Below are positions 45,246-57,090 of a DNA stretch of 64,000 nt, piece after piece. Below the pieces are notes generated by a model. It had not been told where the DNA came from and did not search any database. It was given only the letters and a program-made list of their open reading frames with translations. How positions within the stretch are numbered: the stretch's first letter is position 1; each line of letters begins with the position of its first letter. Position numbers and translations under genes: made by a program. The stretch is from Porogramme epimiltina (lineage: Eukaryota > Basidiomycota > Agaricomycetes > Polyporales > Polyporaceae): contig FTLJ01000890.1 in the NCBI GenBank assembly GCA_900155495.1, positions 1-64,000 of the forward strand. The letters run 5' to 3'.

Positions 45246-47946
45246 ATGCCGACTACATCTATAGCTTCAATTGTGACAAGTTCAATACTTCCTACCAGCC
45301 ATGTCGACGTCGAGGAAACCTTTTTGACCACCGGTCGCCCCGCCGTGAAGTATGTTCTCTCTCTTTCATCTTCCCGCTGAGTTGTGCTTATGTATGCATC
45401 TCCACCCTAGCGTTGCCGACGACTTCCCTGAAGCAGGAGCTCTCGTTTCAGCACCTATTGCATTGTCCGTCTTTTGTAGGTGGCTATCATAACGATGACT
45501 CCGGATTCTCAGCTCACTATCGACAAATCCTAGGCCAACTCATGTTCGTCGCGGCTGCGGCCGACTTCAAGCTGACCAAGCCTGAGGTTGGATTCAAGTA
45601 TGTCCGGTATCCCGATAGTTTTCGCACAACTGTCATACAGCTGGTGAACACCGGCTGCCGGGCCCTCAGTAATTCTTACGCCAACTTTGACGAGATCCGC
45701 CGCCATTCGGGCACAGTGCATCCGACAGCAAGCAACATCGTGCAGCTTCTTGCAGGATCCAGAGACGACACACCTTATCAGAACTATCGCGCGATCGAAC
45801 GACATCTACCAAACCAGGTCCGCATGCTTAGCAGTACAATCGAGGCGTGCCTCGAGAAAGCCCGCGATACGGAGAAGGTATTTGGAGAACTCCTGGAGTT
45901 CACGATGGAACTGCACGAGGCGTGCGCTATGTCGAAAGGTAAGTAGGCCTCGGTCTCCGCTATGGTAACTGCCAAGCTCACTGGCACTCTTTAGGGGACA
46001 AAGAGGAGCAAATCCTCGACGACATCTTGGAATTATCGTGTTTGGAGGAGGATAAGAAGGCAAAAGAGGAAGAGAAGGAGCGACTTAACGAAAGTATGCT
46101 ACTTGAACAGAATATACTCAATGATGCTCAATCCGAGCTCAGCGCCGCGGTGGTCTCTATGCCGACGGGTGCGTAGGACATATCTGTGCTTATCTTCTCT
46201 GATTTTATACTTATCAACCCTGAATAGTGCGGAGTATGTTCTGGATGAACATTGGCGACATGGTCACGGTATGTCCTGTTTCGCTCGCGCTTCCTATTTC
46301 TGCACTCTTAATGTGACTGATTTTGATCAACTCAGAGATCCCCCCTTCGTTTCTTCTTACCGGTTGGATACGGCCGTGTTGGGTTGATCCCCGGATTAAC
46401 TAACGGTGCCAGACACTACATAGATCCTGGGTACCGATACGCCGACATACTTCGGCTGCTTGCAGAAGCCCTTAGCTCTATTTTGACACCTGATTCGCAG
46501 AATGAAGGTCGTCACGGGGATATGATCAGAACCCTCAATCGGGGTGGCTGCCACAGCATTGCCACCGCCCTCGAACGCCAGGTTCTTGATCCGCTTGAGA
46601 GATTCCCTACGCCTAGCCCTCAATGCGGGGGTGAGGGGACAATCGCGGCAGTCCAATTCGCAAAAACTGGCATTGGGGTTTGTGGGAATATATTCCATGA
46701 CCATTACGCTGTCATACTGACGGCGCCCATCCTTCCACCTCTATAGTACGCCGAGAAAGTAGAAGATCTCTTTACTTCCGGGAACCCTGAAGACCTTCAG
46801 CAACTGCACACGGCCGTCGTCTCATGGCGCGACAGCGTGCTCGAGTTCGCGAACAATGCTACTCATGTCCTCCGCCTACTAGGCATCAGCGCCGTGAAGC
46901 TCGTACTTGACGATGCTCCAGCTACCCCTGTTGGGACGGCGGAACTCAGTTCATGGGACTCACGATTTCGAATCCGTGCGGCGGCGAAACAGCTCAATTC
47001 CAGTCGCAATCGATCAGCAGCCGCATCCGACAACCTGAGGACGGTGACTGACCGGATCAGCGACCTTGTGCGGGATATCGCCAGTAAAGATACGCGGAAG
47101 CGCGGCGTGAGTGCGTTGCTCTGAAATAATTCATATTATTGATGATGCTTCATTACGATCACAGCGAGAGGGCGTTGTTAGGGAGCTACGGCAGGTCATC
47201 GTATCCCTCTGCGAGCTGAAGGGTCACCTCAACACTCTCGTCAAGTTCTTTACCTCGTTGAACAAACTCGTCTCAATCACGATGAGAGATCAGACCAATC
47301 GCCTCGTACGGGCCGTCGAAAGCGAGTTTACTCCCCAGGACGACATACCCGGGAGAAGCATGCAGAGCCCGTCTCTCGGTTCGTGGGCTCGAAAGGTGAG
47401 TTAGCTTGTAGTTCGATCGACGTCAGGGCGTCATGTTCTCCACTAATCTCTGCACAGAGTATATATGACCAAGCTATATCTACTGCGAAGATTGGCTTAG
47501 TTGTTGAGAATATCAGCGCCGTGAGTCATCTTTGTATAGCATGATACAACTCTTATATTTATCACACGGCGGGATGTCTAGATGTATATTACACTCTACA
47601 ATCGCCACATCCATCCCGGCGTGAACATGGTCCTCGAGATGGGCCACATCGACAATTCGGATGACAAATCTTCCATCGAAGCGGCGGCGGAAGACGTCAA
47701 GAAGTGGGCGTCGACTGCCAGCGACCACATTGAGCGTCTTGTCAATGAGGTGTGTTTTCATACTACCTACCACGTGTTGAGACGCCTCGTTCATGGGGCT
47801 TGTAGAGGATGCAAGCACACGAACGTAACATCCAGAAACGTATGCAAGAGCTCGACATATCCCTCAAATCGCGTTCGCGGTCTCCGCCATCATCTGTCGT
47901 CGTGAGCCCGAGGTTGCCGGGGCATCATTCGCGGTGTAATGAGTAG
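45246..47946 (+). CDS. Large coiled-coil protein (copy 2 of a paralogous pair)
   Basis: Eleven exons, 697 aa: 45246-45349, 45411-45475, 45534-45938, 45995-46168, 46228-46268, 46336-46677, 46747-47106, 47165-47395, 47458-47520, 47582-47749, 47806-47946. Exons 2, 3, 4, 5, 8, 9 and 10 have exactly the lengths of those in the gene at 16564-19284 (65, 405, 174, 41, 231, 63, 168 nt), so the model is well supported. Conserved blocks: FKYVRYPDSFRTTVIQLVNT, RRHSGTVHPTASNIVQLLAG, MYITLYNRHIHPGVNMVLEM. The central segment reads SMPTVRSMFWMNIGDMVT. The N-terminus and tail have diverged. An in-frame ATG at 45213 is an alternative start. Unlike copy 1 it has no small coiled-coil partner next to it. Confidence 0.8.
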
Positions 47947-48387
47947 TCTCTCAATAAACCTAGCGTTCCTATCGCAGTGTAGGTCGAGTGTACAAAGGAC
48001 CTTGCCCGTCATGTTTCCGCCGCTTTCAACGCTACTATTTCGCGTACCTCACCCGGTCCGCCAGGGCTCACGTTGTCTGCTTGAACATCGATATCAGCTT
48101 CGGACGGACACTTACGAGCTACTCCCAGGTTGAAACTGTCGAACACAGTCACATCCAGATCATGTATTTTAGGTTTCCTTGCGTAATTCACTTCCGCCTA
48201 CTGGCGCGGAACAAATGTATATATGAGACCGCAGGTGGTGAAACATATCACAGCATCGTATTCTCAGCGGGCATCATCAAACCGTACAGCAAGTGGCTAC
48301 ACAGCGAGTTTAACATCGACAATCTACCATCGGTCGTCGCCTTGTCCAGCCGGTCAATCTCAAATGCCTTTCCCACATACACCATCG
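47947..48387. other. Convergent 3' region, part of the GH3 duplication
   Basis: 48215-48387 is similar to 56905-57090 next to the second GH3 gene (for example AAACATATCA shared in both). The duplicated unit therefore extends past the stop codon. Confidence 0.55.
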
Positions 48388-51300
48388 TCAGAGGGGGATG
48401 CTCCCCTTCAACCGGAAGTCCCGGCTGCTCGCCCCGACCGAGAACGTGAACGCTCCGTCCGGTTTGCGCCACCCTTGCGCCACCACATCCCACACCGAGA
48501 GGTCATATCGCGACAGCGTGATAGTCACCGTCTCGCTCTGCCCCGCGCCCAAAAGGACGTCCGCAAAGCCACGCAACACGCTCGGGGGTTCACCCGCGTC
48601 CGAGGGGAAGTGCAGATACAACTGCGGGATCTGTACACGATGTAAGTATCGTTGCGTTCGCGGTACGGTTGAGAGTGAAGAAGGGGCGCACCTCACCACC
48701 GGCAACACTCCCCGTGTTCTTCACCTCGAACGAGACTTCAAATACAGGCCGGTGCAGCCACAGCGCGGTAGAGCTGCCTTCGCCTGACGGGCCGGCCTTG
48801 CCCGCTGCCCAGTCTGTCTCGAGCGCGGCGAACGTTTTGTCCGATGGCTGGACCGCGCGGGCTTGGAGGTTTGAATAAGTGAAATTGGTGTAAGAGAGGC
48901 CGAATCCGAACTCGAAGCGCGGCTCGATCTCATTCTGTTAAGTTGAGAGGTTAACATCAAGACCCAGGACATAAACCCTAGGAGACACGTACGGCGTCGA
49001 AGTGGCGGTAATCGATCTCGAGACCCTCCGTATAGTCGATCCTCAACACTTCTTCGCCCGTGCCGCCCGTGACGAGTTGTGCAGGATAGTCCTCCGGACG
49101 CTTTGCAATCGTGTACGGTAGACGACCGGATGGGTTCTTCGCACCGTAGAGGACGTCGACAATCGAGTTACCGGTCTCCTGCCCGGGGAGCGACGCCCAC
49201 AGCACCGCCGTGACATTTGGGTTCTCGATCCACGGCTCTAGGATTGCGGGTCCGACCGAGTGCACGACAACGATCGTGTTTGGGTTCGCACCCGCGACGG
49301 CGGTGATGAGGTCGTCCGCGTTGCCCCATAGCGTCAAATTCTTCCTGTCGCCCTCGTTCCCGTCGAGACCAGGCACCGATTCCTCGCCCGAGTCCGCGTT
49401 GACAAAAACCAGCGCGACGTCGTTGCCGAACAACCCCACCGCAGCATCCGCCGCGCCCGCGATATCCCAGTTGTTGAGCCACCACGAGACGGTTGTACCG
49501 TCTTCACGCGCGCGAGCCTGGATCGCCTCGAGCGGTGTGATCAAATACGGAAGCATCGTCGACCCGGAACCCCAGCCCATCGTGAGTGTGCCGTCATCAT
49601 TGACATGGTCATACAAAGGGTTGCTTGGGCTCCTTGGACCGTTTGGGCCGAATGTGGAGGGGCCAGAGTCATCCCCTGATGACGGCTGCACGTTAGCCAA
49701 TTTGCTCAGTTGAAGTAGATCACTCCACGCACCAATGATGATGATAGACTGGGGCGCCTTGAGGGGAAGTGCACCGGCGACGTTCTTCAGCAGGACTGTT
49801 CCAGCGGCACCTACTTCCCGGACAACCTTGTAGTGGTCGGCTTGGACATTGATATGCTTGAGGATGGTGGGGACGCCGCCGATGATGACCACCGGTTCAC
49901 CTTCAGGGAAGTCCTTGTCCTGACCAAGGAAGTACCATGACGCGACAATGCGCTCTACCATGTCGTCCAGTCGGCTCTCAGGGATCGTCCCGTTCTGGAC
50001 ATAAGCGGTCAAGTTCGCGCCCCAATAACCGCTGACTGGCTCGACACCACCACCCAAGTTGGCATTGCCTGGCATAGACATCTGCGACGCACATCAAAAC
50101 GGTTCAACGCGAAAGCAAGGATAGATGCGCGAGCACTACTCACGTCAAGGCCGGCGATAGCAGAGATAGTAGAGTGCTGTGCGCCCCAGTCGGTCATCAC
50201 GAAGCCTTGGAAGCCGAGCTCGCCCTTCAGTATTTGGTTCAGAGTTCGATCATCTTCGCAAGCCCATGTTGCGTTCACTTGATCTGCAACGAGACTGTCA
50301 GCCTTCGCAGACATATAAGAAGGAAGACACGCACTGTAACTGCACATGACACTCGCAACCCCAGCCATCACAGACCGCATGAATGGGTGAAGATAGACCT
50401 CATGTTGCGTCCGGTCATCAACGTGAGACGACTCTTGCGAGCGGAAGTGCTCCTGCTCGCTATTGCACATGATCACATCAGTATCCGCCCAGACGTTAGC
50501 TAGAGAAATGCAACTCACTTGTTGATGAAATGCTTCGCGCACGCTTGCGTACCACCCTGCTGCATTCCGAGTATCGTCTCGTATGCTGACTCCCCCGACA
50601 AGAACGGATCCGCTCCGAATCCCTCCCAGTTCCTCCCCCCTTGCGCGATACGGCCTATGTTCATCATCGGACCCAACGCTACGTTCACGCCCTTGCCCTT
50701 GAACTCCTCCCCGAGCGCTTTGCCCCGCGCCCTCAGCAGCGTCCGGTTCCACGTCGAAGCGACCGTGATGCCCGCCGGGAACGCGGTGATCAGGTCCGCA
50801 ACGCGCACGCCGAGGGGCCCGTCGTCGAGACAGAGCCCAGGCCAGTCTTGCACTGCAGTGATGTTACCGACACAGTTGATGCGGGCTACGGTCGCACCCG
50901 TCACCGCCGCCACCTTGTCTTCAATCGACCAAGACGCGGTGAGTTGCTTGGCCTTGGCATGTGCGTCTGCCCAGGTGGGTCCGAAGTCTGGGATGAGCCC
51001 CGAACCCGGAGACGGGGGAGACTCCGGGGACGTAGAGGGGTAGACACCAGGGATGGGAACGTCGGAAGGGACGGGGAAGGGGGAGAAGGTGTAAGAAGAT
51101 ATTGGGATGGTTATCAGGGCTAGAAAGCGATGATTAGCAGCGCGTTCACGTTAGAGATACGAGAGGTGTGCTAAACAACGGCACAACTGAATGCTCGGCA
51201 TCTAGAGAGATCCCCCCAGCATAAGATGCGCGCGGGGTGGATACCGATGCATTGAAGGGGAGAGGAAGCAAGGACAGAAAATTGTGGAGCCAAAGGCGGG

Positions 51301-51517
51301 TTTCGCCAAAGAAAGAGACTAGCTGAGTAACATCGGTAAATAACTCACTTGTCTCTGTTGCAGGACTGGTCAACGTCGTTGGAATTGTGGTGCTAGATGC
51401 AGCTGACGTTGGGGCAGATGTGACGGGCACACCCGAAGAGGCGGAATCCGATGCATAGATGGAGAGCGCGACGGCGAGAGTGCTCAAGGCAGCGATGCGT
51501 GCTCCGAAAACAGCCAT
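48388..51517 (-). CDS. GH3 beta-glucosidase, secreted (copy 1)
   Basis: Eight exons, 850 aa: 51517-51349, 51119-50519, 50459-50335, 50283-50144, 50081-49733, 49675-48993, 48934-48692, 48630-48388. A signal peptide ([20 protein letters not shown]) and Ser/Thr-rich segment precede the catalytic domain. GH3 features: [60 protein letters not shown], and GFVMTDWGA with the predicted nucleophile Asp330. The second (alpha/beta sandwich) domain has [15 protein letters not shown] and [11 protein letters not shown]-terminal fibronectin-III-like domain follows ([30 protein letters not shown]). This enzyme type releases glucose from cellobiose and beta-glucan oligomers outside the cell. The 57-nt intron 49676-49732 has no stop and keeps the frame, so it could be retained. 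Paralogue at 57091-60129. Confidence 0.93.
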
Positions 51518-51550
51518 GGGTACGAGGAGGTTGAGCTTGTCTTCGGTCCA

Positions 51551-51557
51551 TTTTATA
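51551..51557 (-). promoter_or_regulatory. TATA box of GH3 copy 1
   Basis: TATAAAA on the minus strand, 34-40 nt upstream of the ATG at 51517. This close spacing implies a very short leader. The matching place in copy 2 reads CATAAAA. Confidence 0.55.
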
Positions 51558-52949
51558 GGCTTGCCGGGAGTGCGTCATGGGATAAAACTGAGATGAAGTA
51601 AGACAGAGATGGCTGAAACAGAGAGCTGGAAACTCGGGAGCAAGGCGTAGACGACGAGATCGAGGTGGTGGTGTTAGTCATGTTGGACGAGGCGCTCTCG
51701 GAGCTGGCCCCGGGCCATACATATGTGCCACGCGGCTCTCTTCCTTCTCCCCCCTCTACGCGCGATCCTCGCCTATGTACCTTGATTCTGCCAAGTTTAC
51801 TAGTAACACTCTCTGTTGTACCGCTGTAGTCTCTCATCTGTGACTCCCTCCGAATATGCATTCCCGTGATCGGGCCAAATGACTGGCTACGTACCACACC
51901 GAATCACATACGTTTCTACAACTTCTCGCTCAACTCCGCTGGCACCTTGTATTCTCTCGATGTCAGTGATATCCTTCAAAAATAATGAACTCCCGTCGCT
52001 CGGAACAATAGAGCGATAGAGTTTCTATTTCACTCACGGCTCGCCACCATTTTGGATTTTGAGCTCGGTCCACTCTCCGAGCCGTCCTCTCATGCATCAT
52101 GATCTTCCACCGCCACCGCTTCAATTATACACAGGCTTCTCTTGCCCTTGCTACGCTTACCGTACGTGCCTTGTACTTTTCAATATCCTACCTTTCGTCC
52201 CCTACCGACCCTTTTCGCGTAACGGCGGCCACATGGTCTAGCATGACTAGCCTACTGTATATGCATATGTAACCTCGCGACCTCTCAGCGGAAGTCCTCT
52301 CCGGGTAGGCTCACCGTCTTTACGTGAGTGAATGCACCATAATGGTCTGGGTACATTTGAGCCCTACCAGTTCTGTGGGTACGTTAGGCGTTGCTGAATT
52401 GCAGTTATTGGTTAGCGCATGCTGATCACAACGTTGGGTATTGGTAAGGCGCACCACAGTGAGGACCCATTATGACATGCTAGACTCTCCATATAAATGC
52501 CTCCAACATAATCACGTTATGGCCTCTACATTGAAGTCGGTCATAGCACCATTACAACTCATCGCAAGGTTTCGAAGTTGGCAGCAGTACGCGATTATTT
52601 CAGCAACAGGATTAGAGTGGACTCGAACAAGCACAAACCGGGTGGTTGTCCTTTCGGGACCTGGTCAATGGATGAAGCAACTGGAGGTTCGAGCTCATGA
52701 AAAAGTCGATGATTTGCCCAAGAATGTATCCACTACACAATGCATCACTCCGCCTCTCTAATCTCCCATGGAACGGTAGTGTTCATGCTCCATATACTCA
52801 AGGCACAACGCGCGCCCACACACTCTATACCTTCCCGTACCATCACTTCACCAGCTACCTATTCCCTTGAGGATCGCCGGCGAAACCGTCCCACTCGTTC
52901 CACCTACAAGGGGGCCCTCAGCTCACGAAAAGAAGCAACGCGACGTGAC
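51558..52949. other. Upstream part of the GH3 duplication
   Basis: 51,560-52,500 resembles 60,170-61,450 in the same order (for instance CACTCACGGCTCGC at about 52,030 against GCTCACGGCTCGC at about 60,910). It carries no gene of its own that I can support. Confidence 0.5.
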
Positions 52950-55900
52950 TTACTGGAACGTCCCTTGTTGCCCGCTCAACCATGTCGACATCATGTCGTT
53001 CACGAACATATAGTCCGGGAGCAGGCCGTCCATGTCCAGATACTGCTCCATCGACGCCGGCTGCACATGTCCTACATTCGCATCGGCCATCCCTGCAGAC
53101 TCGCTCTGTGCATGCATCGGCTCGCCGTATGCCGTGGGCAGCATCAACGAACTTCCCGCGCCAAAGGCTTGTCCGCTTTCGACGAAGGTATGTGACATCA
53201 GCGACGTGGGATCGTAAGTCAATGTAGAGACGCACGTAAACCCTTGATATGGAAGCCGAGCGAGATCTTCAGTGCTGAGCGGAAGATGGATGCCAATGTC
53301 CGGTGCGGAAACCTGCATGCCCAGCGGTTGCGGAGCGTATAGCTGCCCCGCCATATGTCCAGATACGCCGAGCATAGCGCTCGTGGGTGCAGATGTAGCG
53401 TCGAAAGCTGGTGGCAGTTGGTCTGGATGCGGCTCTGCAGAGCAGGATGGCGGTGTGCGCGCACGTGGCGAAGACGATTGCCCTGAGTCCATAAGGTCTG
53501 CTAGGAAGTTGCTGGTTGTCGTCGTCGTCGCAGAAAAGTTAGTGGAAATACACTTAGGTCGCATCGTCCGTAACCGGAAGCTCACCGTATGGGTTTTGCG
53601 ATATTCATTCTAGTACCAGATGTAACGTCAGAACACTCATGAGCCGACGAATTTGCGTCAAACGTACTGTTCTGCCATCCCCTGAAGTATCTGTGCACAT
53701 GTCACCACCAGTTGAGTGTCGCGATGACGTCCGACGATCTGCCTCCCAGTACGGCGTTCACCCCAGATATTCATGACGACTATGAGGGCGGAGGTAAAGA
53801 GTGGACCCTACAACGACTTGTGAGGACGTTGAATCTAACGTTTCAAGTTCCATGGAGAGCATACCATATTCCGGGGGTGTACCGAGCCCGTGCGACGGTA
53901 CAAGACATCCATGACACGAATGCAAGATCGTGCGGCATTGGTGCATATGGTGTGGGAGGGGAAGGGGCTCGGGGCCTGGGAGTTTGGTGTGAGAAACTGT
54001 CGGTGAACCTGGATTTGTTGCATGTAGTAGAACGCAAAAAGTGTAGCGGACTGTCCCAGGAAGAATGCGTCTGCGCGATCCGGATCCCAGCGAACTGGTG
54101 ACCCAACCCTAAGTGTTAGAAGGGCGAAAGTGTCTAGGAGGTCGGAAGCTCACGATGTTCGGGGAGCGAGTCGACCCACTTGTTCAGGGAAGAGTCAAGC
54201 TCTGTCACGATCCGCAACTTCCACCCTTGCTCTCTTACGTCGCCCTGCACTGGGAAGGTGGGGGTGTTCAAGGCATACTACAAAGCTCACAACATTAGCA
54301 TTGCACGACAGCACAAGGATACAAAGCCCTACGATTGTTCGATGTGTTTGCGTTGTGATTTGAGTGAGGCGAATGTAGCAGTTGAAGGCGGCTATTTTTG
54401 ATGGTTTATCAGGAGGCTGTTTGAACAACGGTTCCCCGTCGGAGGTAGTCCAGTATTCATCGTCACACTCTGTTGGAAGACTGATGTCGATGCTATAGTC
54501 TGGGTGAGCGAAGCGGGCCATGTTTGGAGGCAGGTTACGTACTCTTCGTCGTGGATTGATGGCGGTCTCCCGGCCCCAAAGGATGCGTACCAATCTGACA
54601 CCACCAGAATCCTATGGGTAGAATAAGACAAAGGAGCCAAAAACAGCATAGTTCACGCACCAGAAAGCACGTAGCCATAGTTCTTCCTCGAATGTGGGAA
54701 TCGAACTATACATGTGTTTGCGATGGGCGCCGACATCGACCGCCGCTCGAATCCCCATCCCTATGATCGGCCATGCTGCCTGAGGGGCGCTCGTGCTTTG
54801 AAGGAAACTGCACATGAGCTACATATGTTACAAGATGAGCAACGGTTCACAAATATGTTTAGGGGAACCGCGCTACATACCGCATAGATCTGTAGATCAT
54901 AGAGGCGGGCCGGCGCGAGAAGTAGCATGCGCTTCGTCTGGACCTCCTTGAACCACTTCCAGCCACTTGATTCACGGTCGTCCGACGACTCTTCCAGAAC
55001 GCGAGGATCGGACGAGGAGCGCGCACCGTTTGCACAAACGAGTAGTACAGTTGCGCCGAACCCACTATCGCGCAAGTGAAAACCTGATGCGATGGCTTCC
55101 TTGAACATTGGCTCGTGTAATAGTGGGAAGTCGTCATTGAGGTTGCGAAAGTATAGATCGACGAGAGCGTCACGCAGATCATCGGGTGGGAAGTTGCTGA
55201 AAAGGGGCATTGTGTCGTTCAATGTGGGCGGGACCCACTGGACAGTTATGATCACGATAAGGACGGACATGTACTCGAGACGTCATTACTTACCGGCTGT
55301 CGTATGCCTTCTCTAGGCCGCGGAGGAGGCAATTGTCCATGTCGTGCCTCTAAAGTCTGTTTCCGCAAATCTGCGACTGCGGTCATGAGGATGAGTGTAC
55401 TGCATTTCCCATGGTATCGGTTTGCAGGTGTGTCTATGGAAAGTTTGCGTATGCCCTCCGAGATCCCTTCCACTGTCTCGTCGTGCTCTGCATCAGTAGC
55501 GGAAGTGTCATCCAGGGAATCCGCTAAGTTCACAGAAGTTAGAACGACGGCACTATTGGACGTATTGGAGCCGATGGCCTCACAGAAGTTCGCTGGACTG
55601 GGTCGGGATGAGCCTGGGCGGAGGGCTTGAATGTCAGATAGGTCTGAATCGGCTTCTATAATATCCGGGCGTTGCTGACGTGCGAGTGTGACTGGACGGA
55701 ATCGTCATGCGTAAGAATGCGAACTTACTTCGCTCAGAATCTTCTCTACACGTTCAAGGCGCTGCTCAAGGCTCTCGACGTAGCTGACGCAAACACCGTC
55801 AACGTAGTAAGACTTATGTAGTAAAGTACACACCCTCTAGGATACGTGGTTTTCTATTGGGGGTGAGATGAGAGTCGCCACTCAGGCAGTCAAACGTCCC

Positions 55901-56191
55901 ATACCTGCAGGGCGTCATGATAGGTGCACTCAATGTTACGCGAAATGCACCGCGAACACTGCCCGCCGACCTTCTCGGGGCCGTCGCCTACAAGAGAGCC
56001 CGGTGAGACGGTGCATAGGAACGTAATGGTACCGATATCTCCGTACATTTGACTGTAGAGCCCCACGTCAGCACAATACGGCCGGAGCACCGGTGTGTGG
56101 CGTACGCACTTTTCTTTTGGCGGCAATGGTCACATGCGTGGTGCAGTTTGCGCTTCTTGCTGGATGCAGCGTCCTCCTTTCCAGCCGACAT
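52950..56191 (-). CDS. Zn2Cys6 transcription factor with Fungal_trans domain
   Basis: Fifteen exons, 816 aa: 56191-56110, 56052-56047, 55987-55905, 55853-55834, 55783-55729, 55674-55294, 55237-54881, 54818-54661, 54611-54543, 54492-54333, 54277-54154, 54094-53865, 53807-53668, 53609-53586, 53511-52950. The Zn2Cys6 cluster has C20, C23, C30, C40, C43 and C50 with spacing C-x2-C-x6-C-x9-C-x2-C-x6-C. C30 exists only if the 6-nt exon 2 is used. A linker and dimerising coiled coil follow (GYVESLEQRLERVEKILSE). The Fungal_trans region is DLRDALVDLYFRNLNDDFPL, VQTKRMLLLAPARLYDLQIY, WPIIGMGIRAAVDVGAHRKH and SIDISLPTECDDEYW. The C-terminal 190 residues are disordered, probably activating. A nuclear regulator of unknown targets, lying between two GH3 genes on the same strand. 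Confidence 0.85.
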
Positions 56192-57090
56192 GGTGGCTAG
56201 TGGAATGCTGGTACGTGTGGGCACTGGGCGACTGATGGAGTCAAGTCAGTGACTGCGACAGGGGCCCTCTACTATAAGAGAGGTTGCCGCAGTAGACTAC
56301 ACAGCCAAGGGGGTGGAATGTCGTGTACCTCGGGCTGGCGGTGTGATGCACTCAATTGTGGAAGAGACAACTCGCCTTCCTCCACTGCCACAGGAGCTGC
56401 GGAGAACTCCGATAGGGGGTTCAGGAAATGTGTGGCAACGAAGACATAATAATGGGCTGAGAGACGCACAATAGACGTATTACAATTCTGTTACAATTAC
56501 GTAACCCCGCGGACCCCTGGCTGGTGACCTGGCTGGCGATTGGCTGTGCGCGGTGTGCACAGCATTGGAACTCGTGGGAAGTCTTGGCGGAATCTCGGCA
56601 ATGGGCACCGAGACGGATGAAGCTGACCGTTTCACAAGCCCAAATCTCTGTTGAGTGCTCGTGCCAGACTCTTGAACCGCCCGCCTCTGGTGTTCTCATT
56701 CTCTATATGATGATGTTTCATATAGAAAATGCTACTATAGGACTTCATCGCTAGTTTGGACGCTCCATTCGCGAGATATGTGTGCCACGCCTGAGCTGGG
56801 GAGGAGGGCGAGAGCGATAGAGTGACTCTGCGACGCCATCTGGTGCCTACACTCTCAAGGTACGGCGAGGCTGATTGAGGGCGAAATCATGTTCAGCAGA
56901 ATAAACGTAAATGAGACCGTAGGGGGTCAAACATATCATGACATCGTATCCTAAACGTGCAGCATCGAGCCCTACAGCAGGTACCTACGCCGCAGAATCG
57001 GGTTCCAAGTTTCGATATCACCAATCTACCATCAGCGGTCGCCTTATCCAGCCGGTCAATCCCATATGCCTTTCTTATAATACACCATAG
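56192..57090. other. Promoter region of the transcription factor; 3' flank of GH3 copy 2
   Basis: The half nearest 57,090 belongs to the GH3 duplication. No other feature recognised. Confidence 0.5.
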
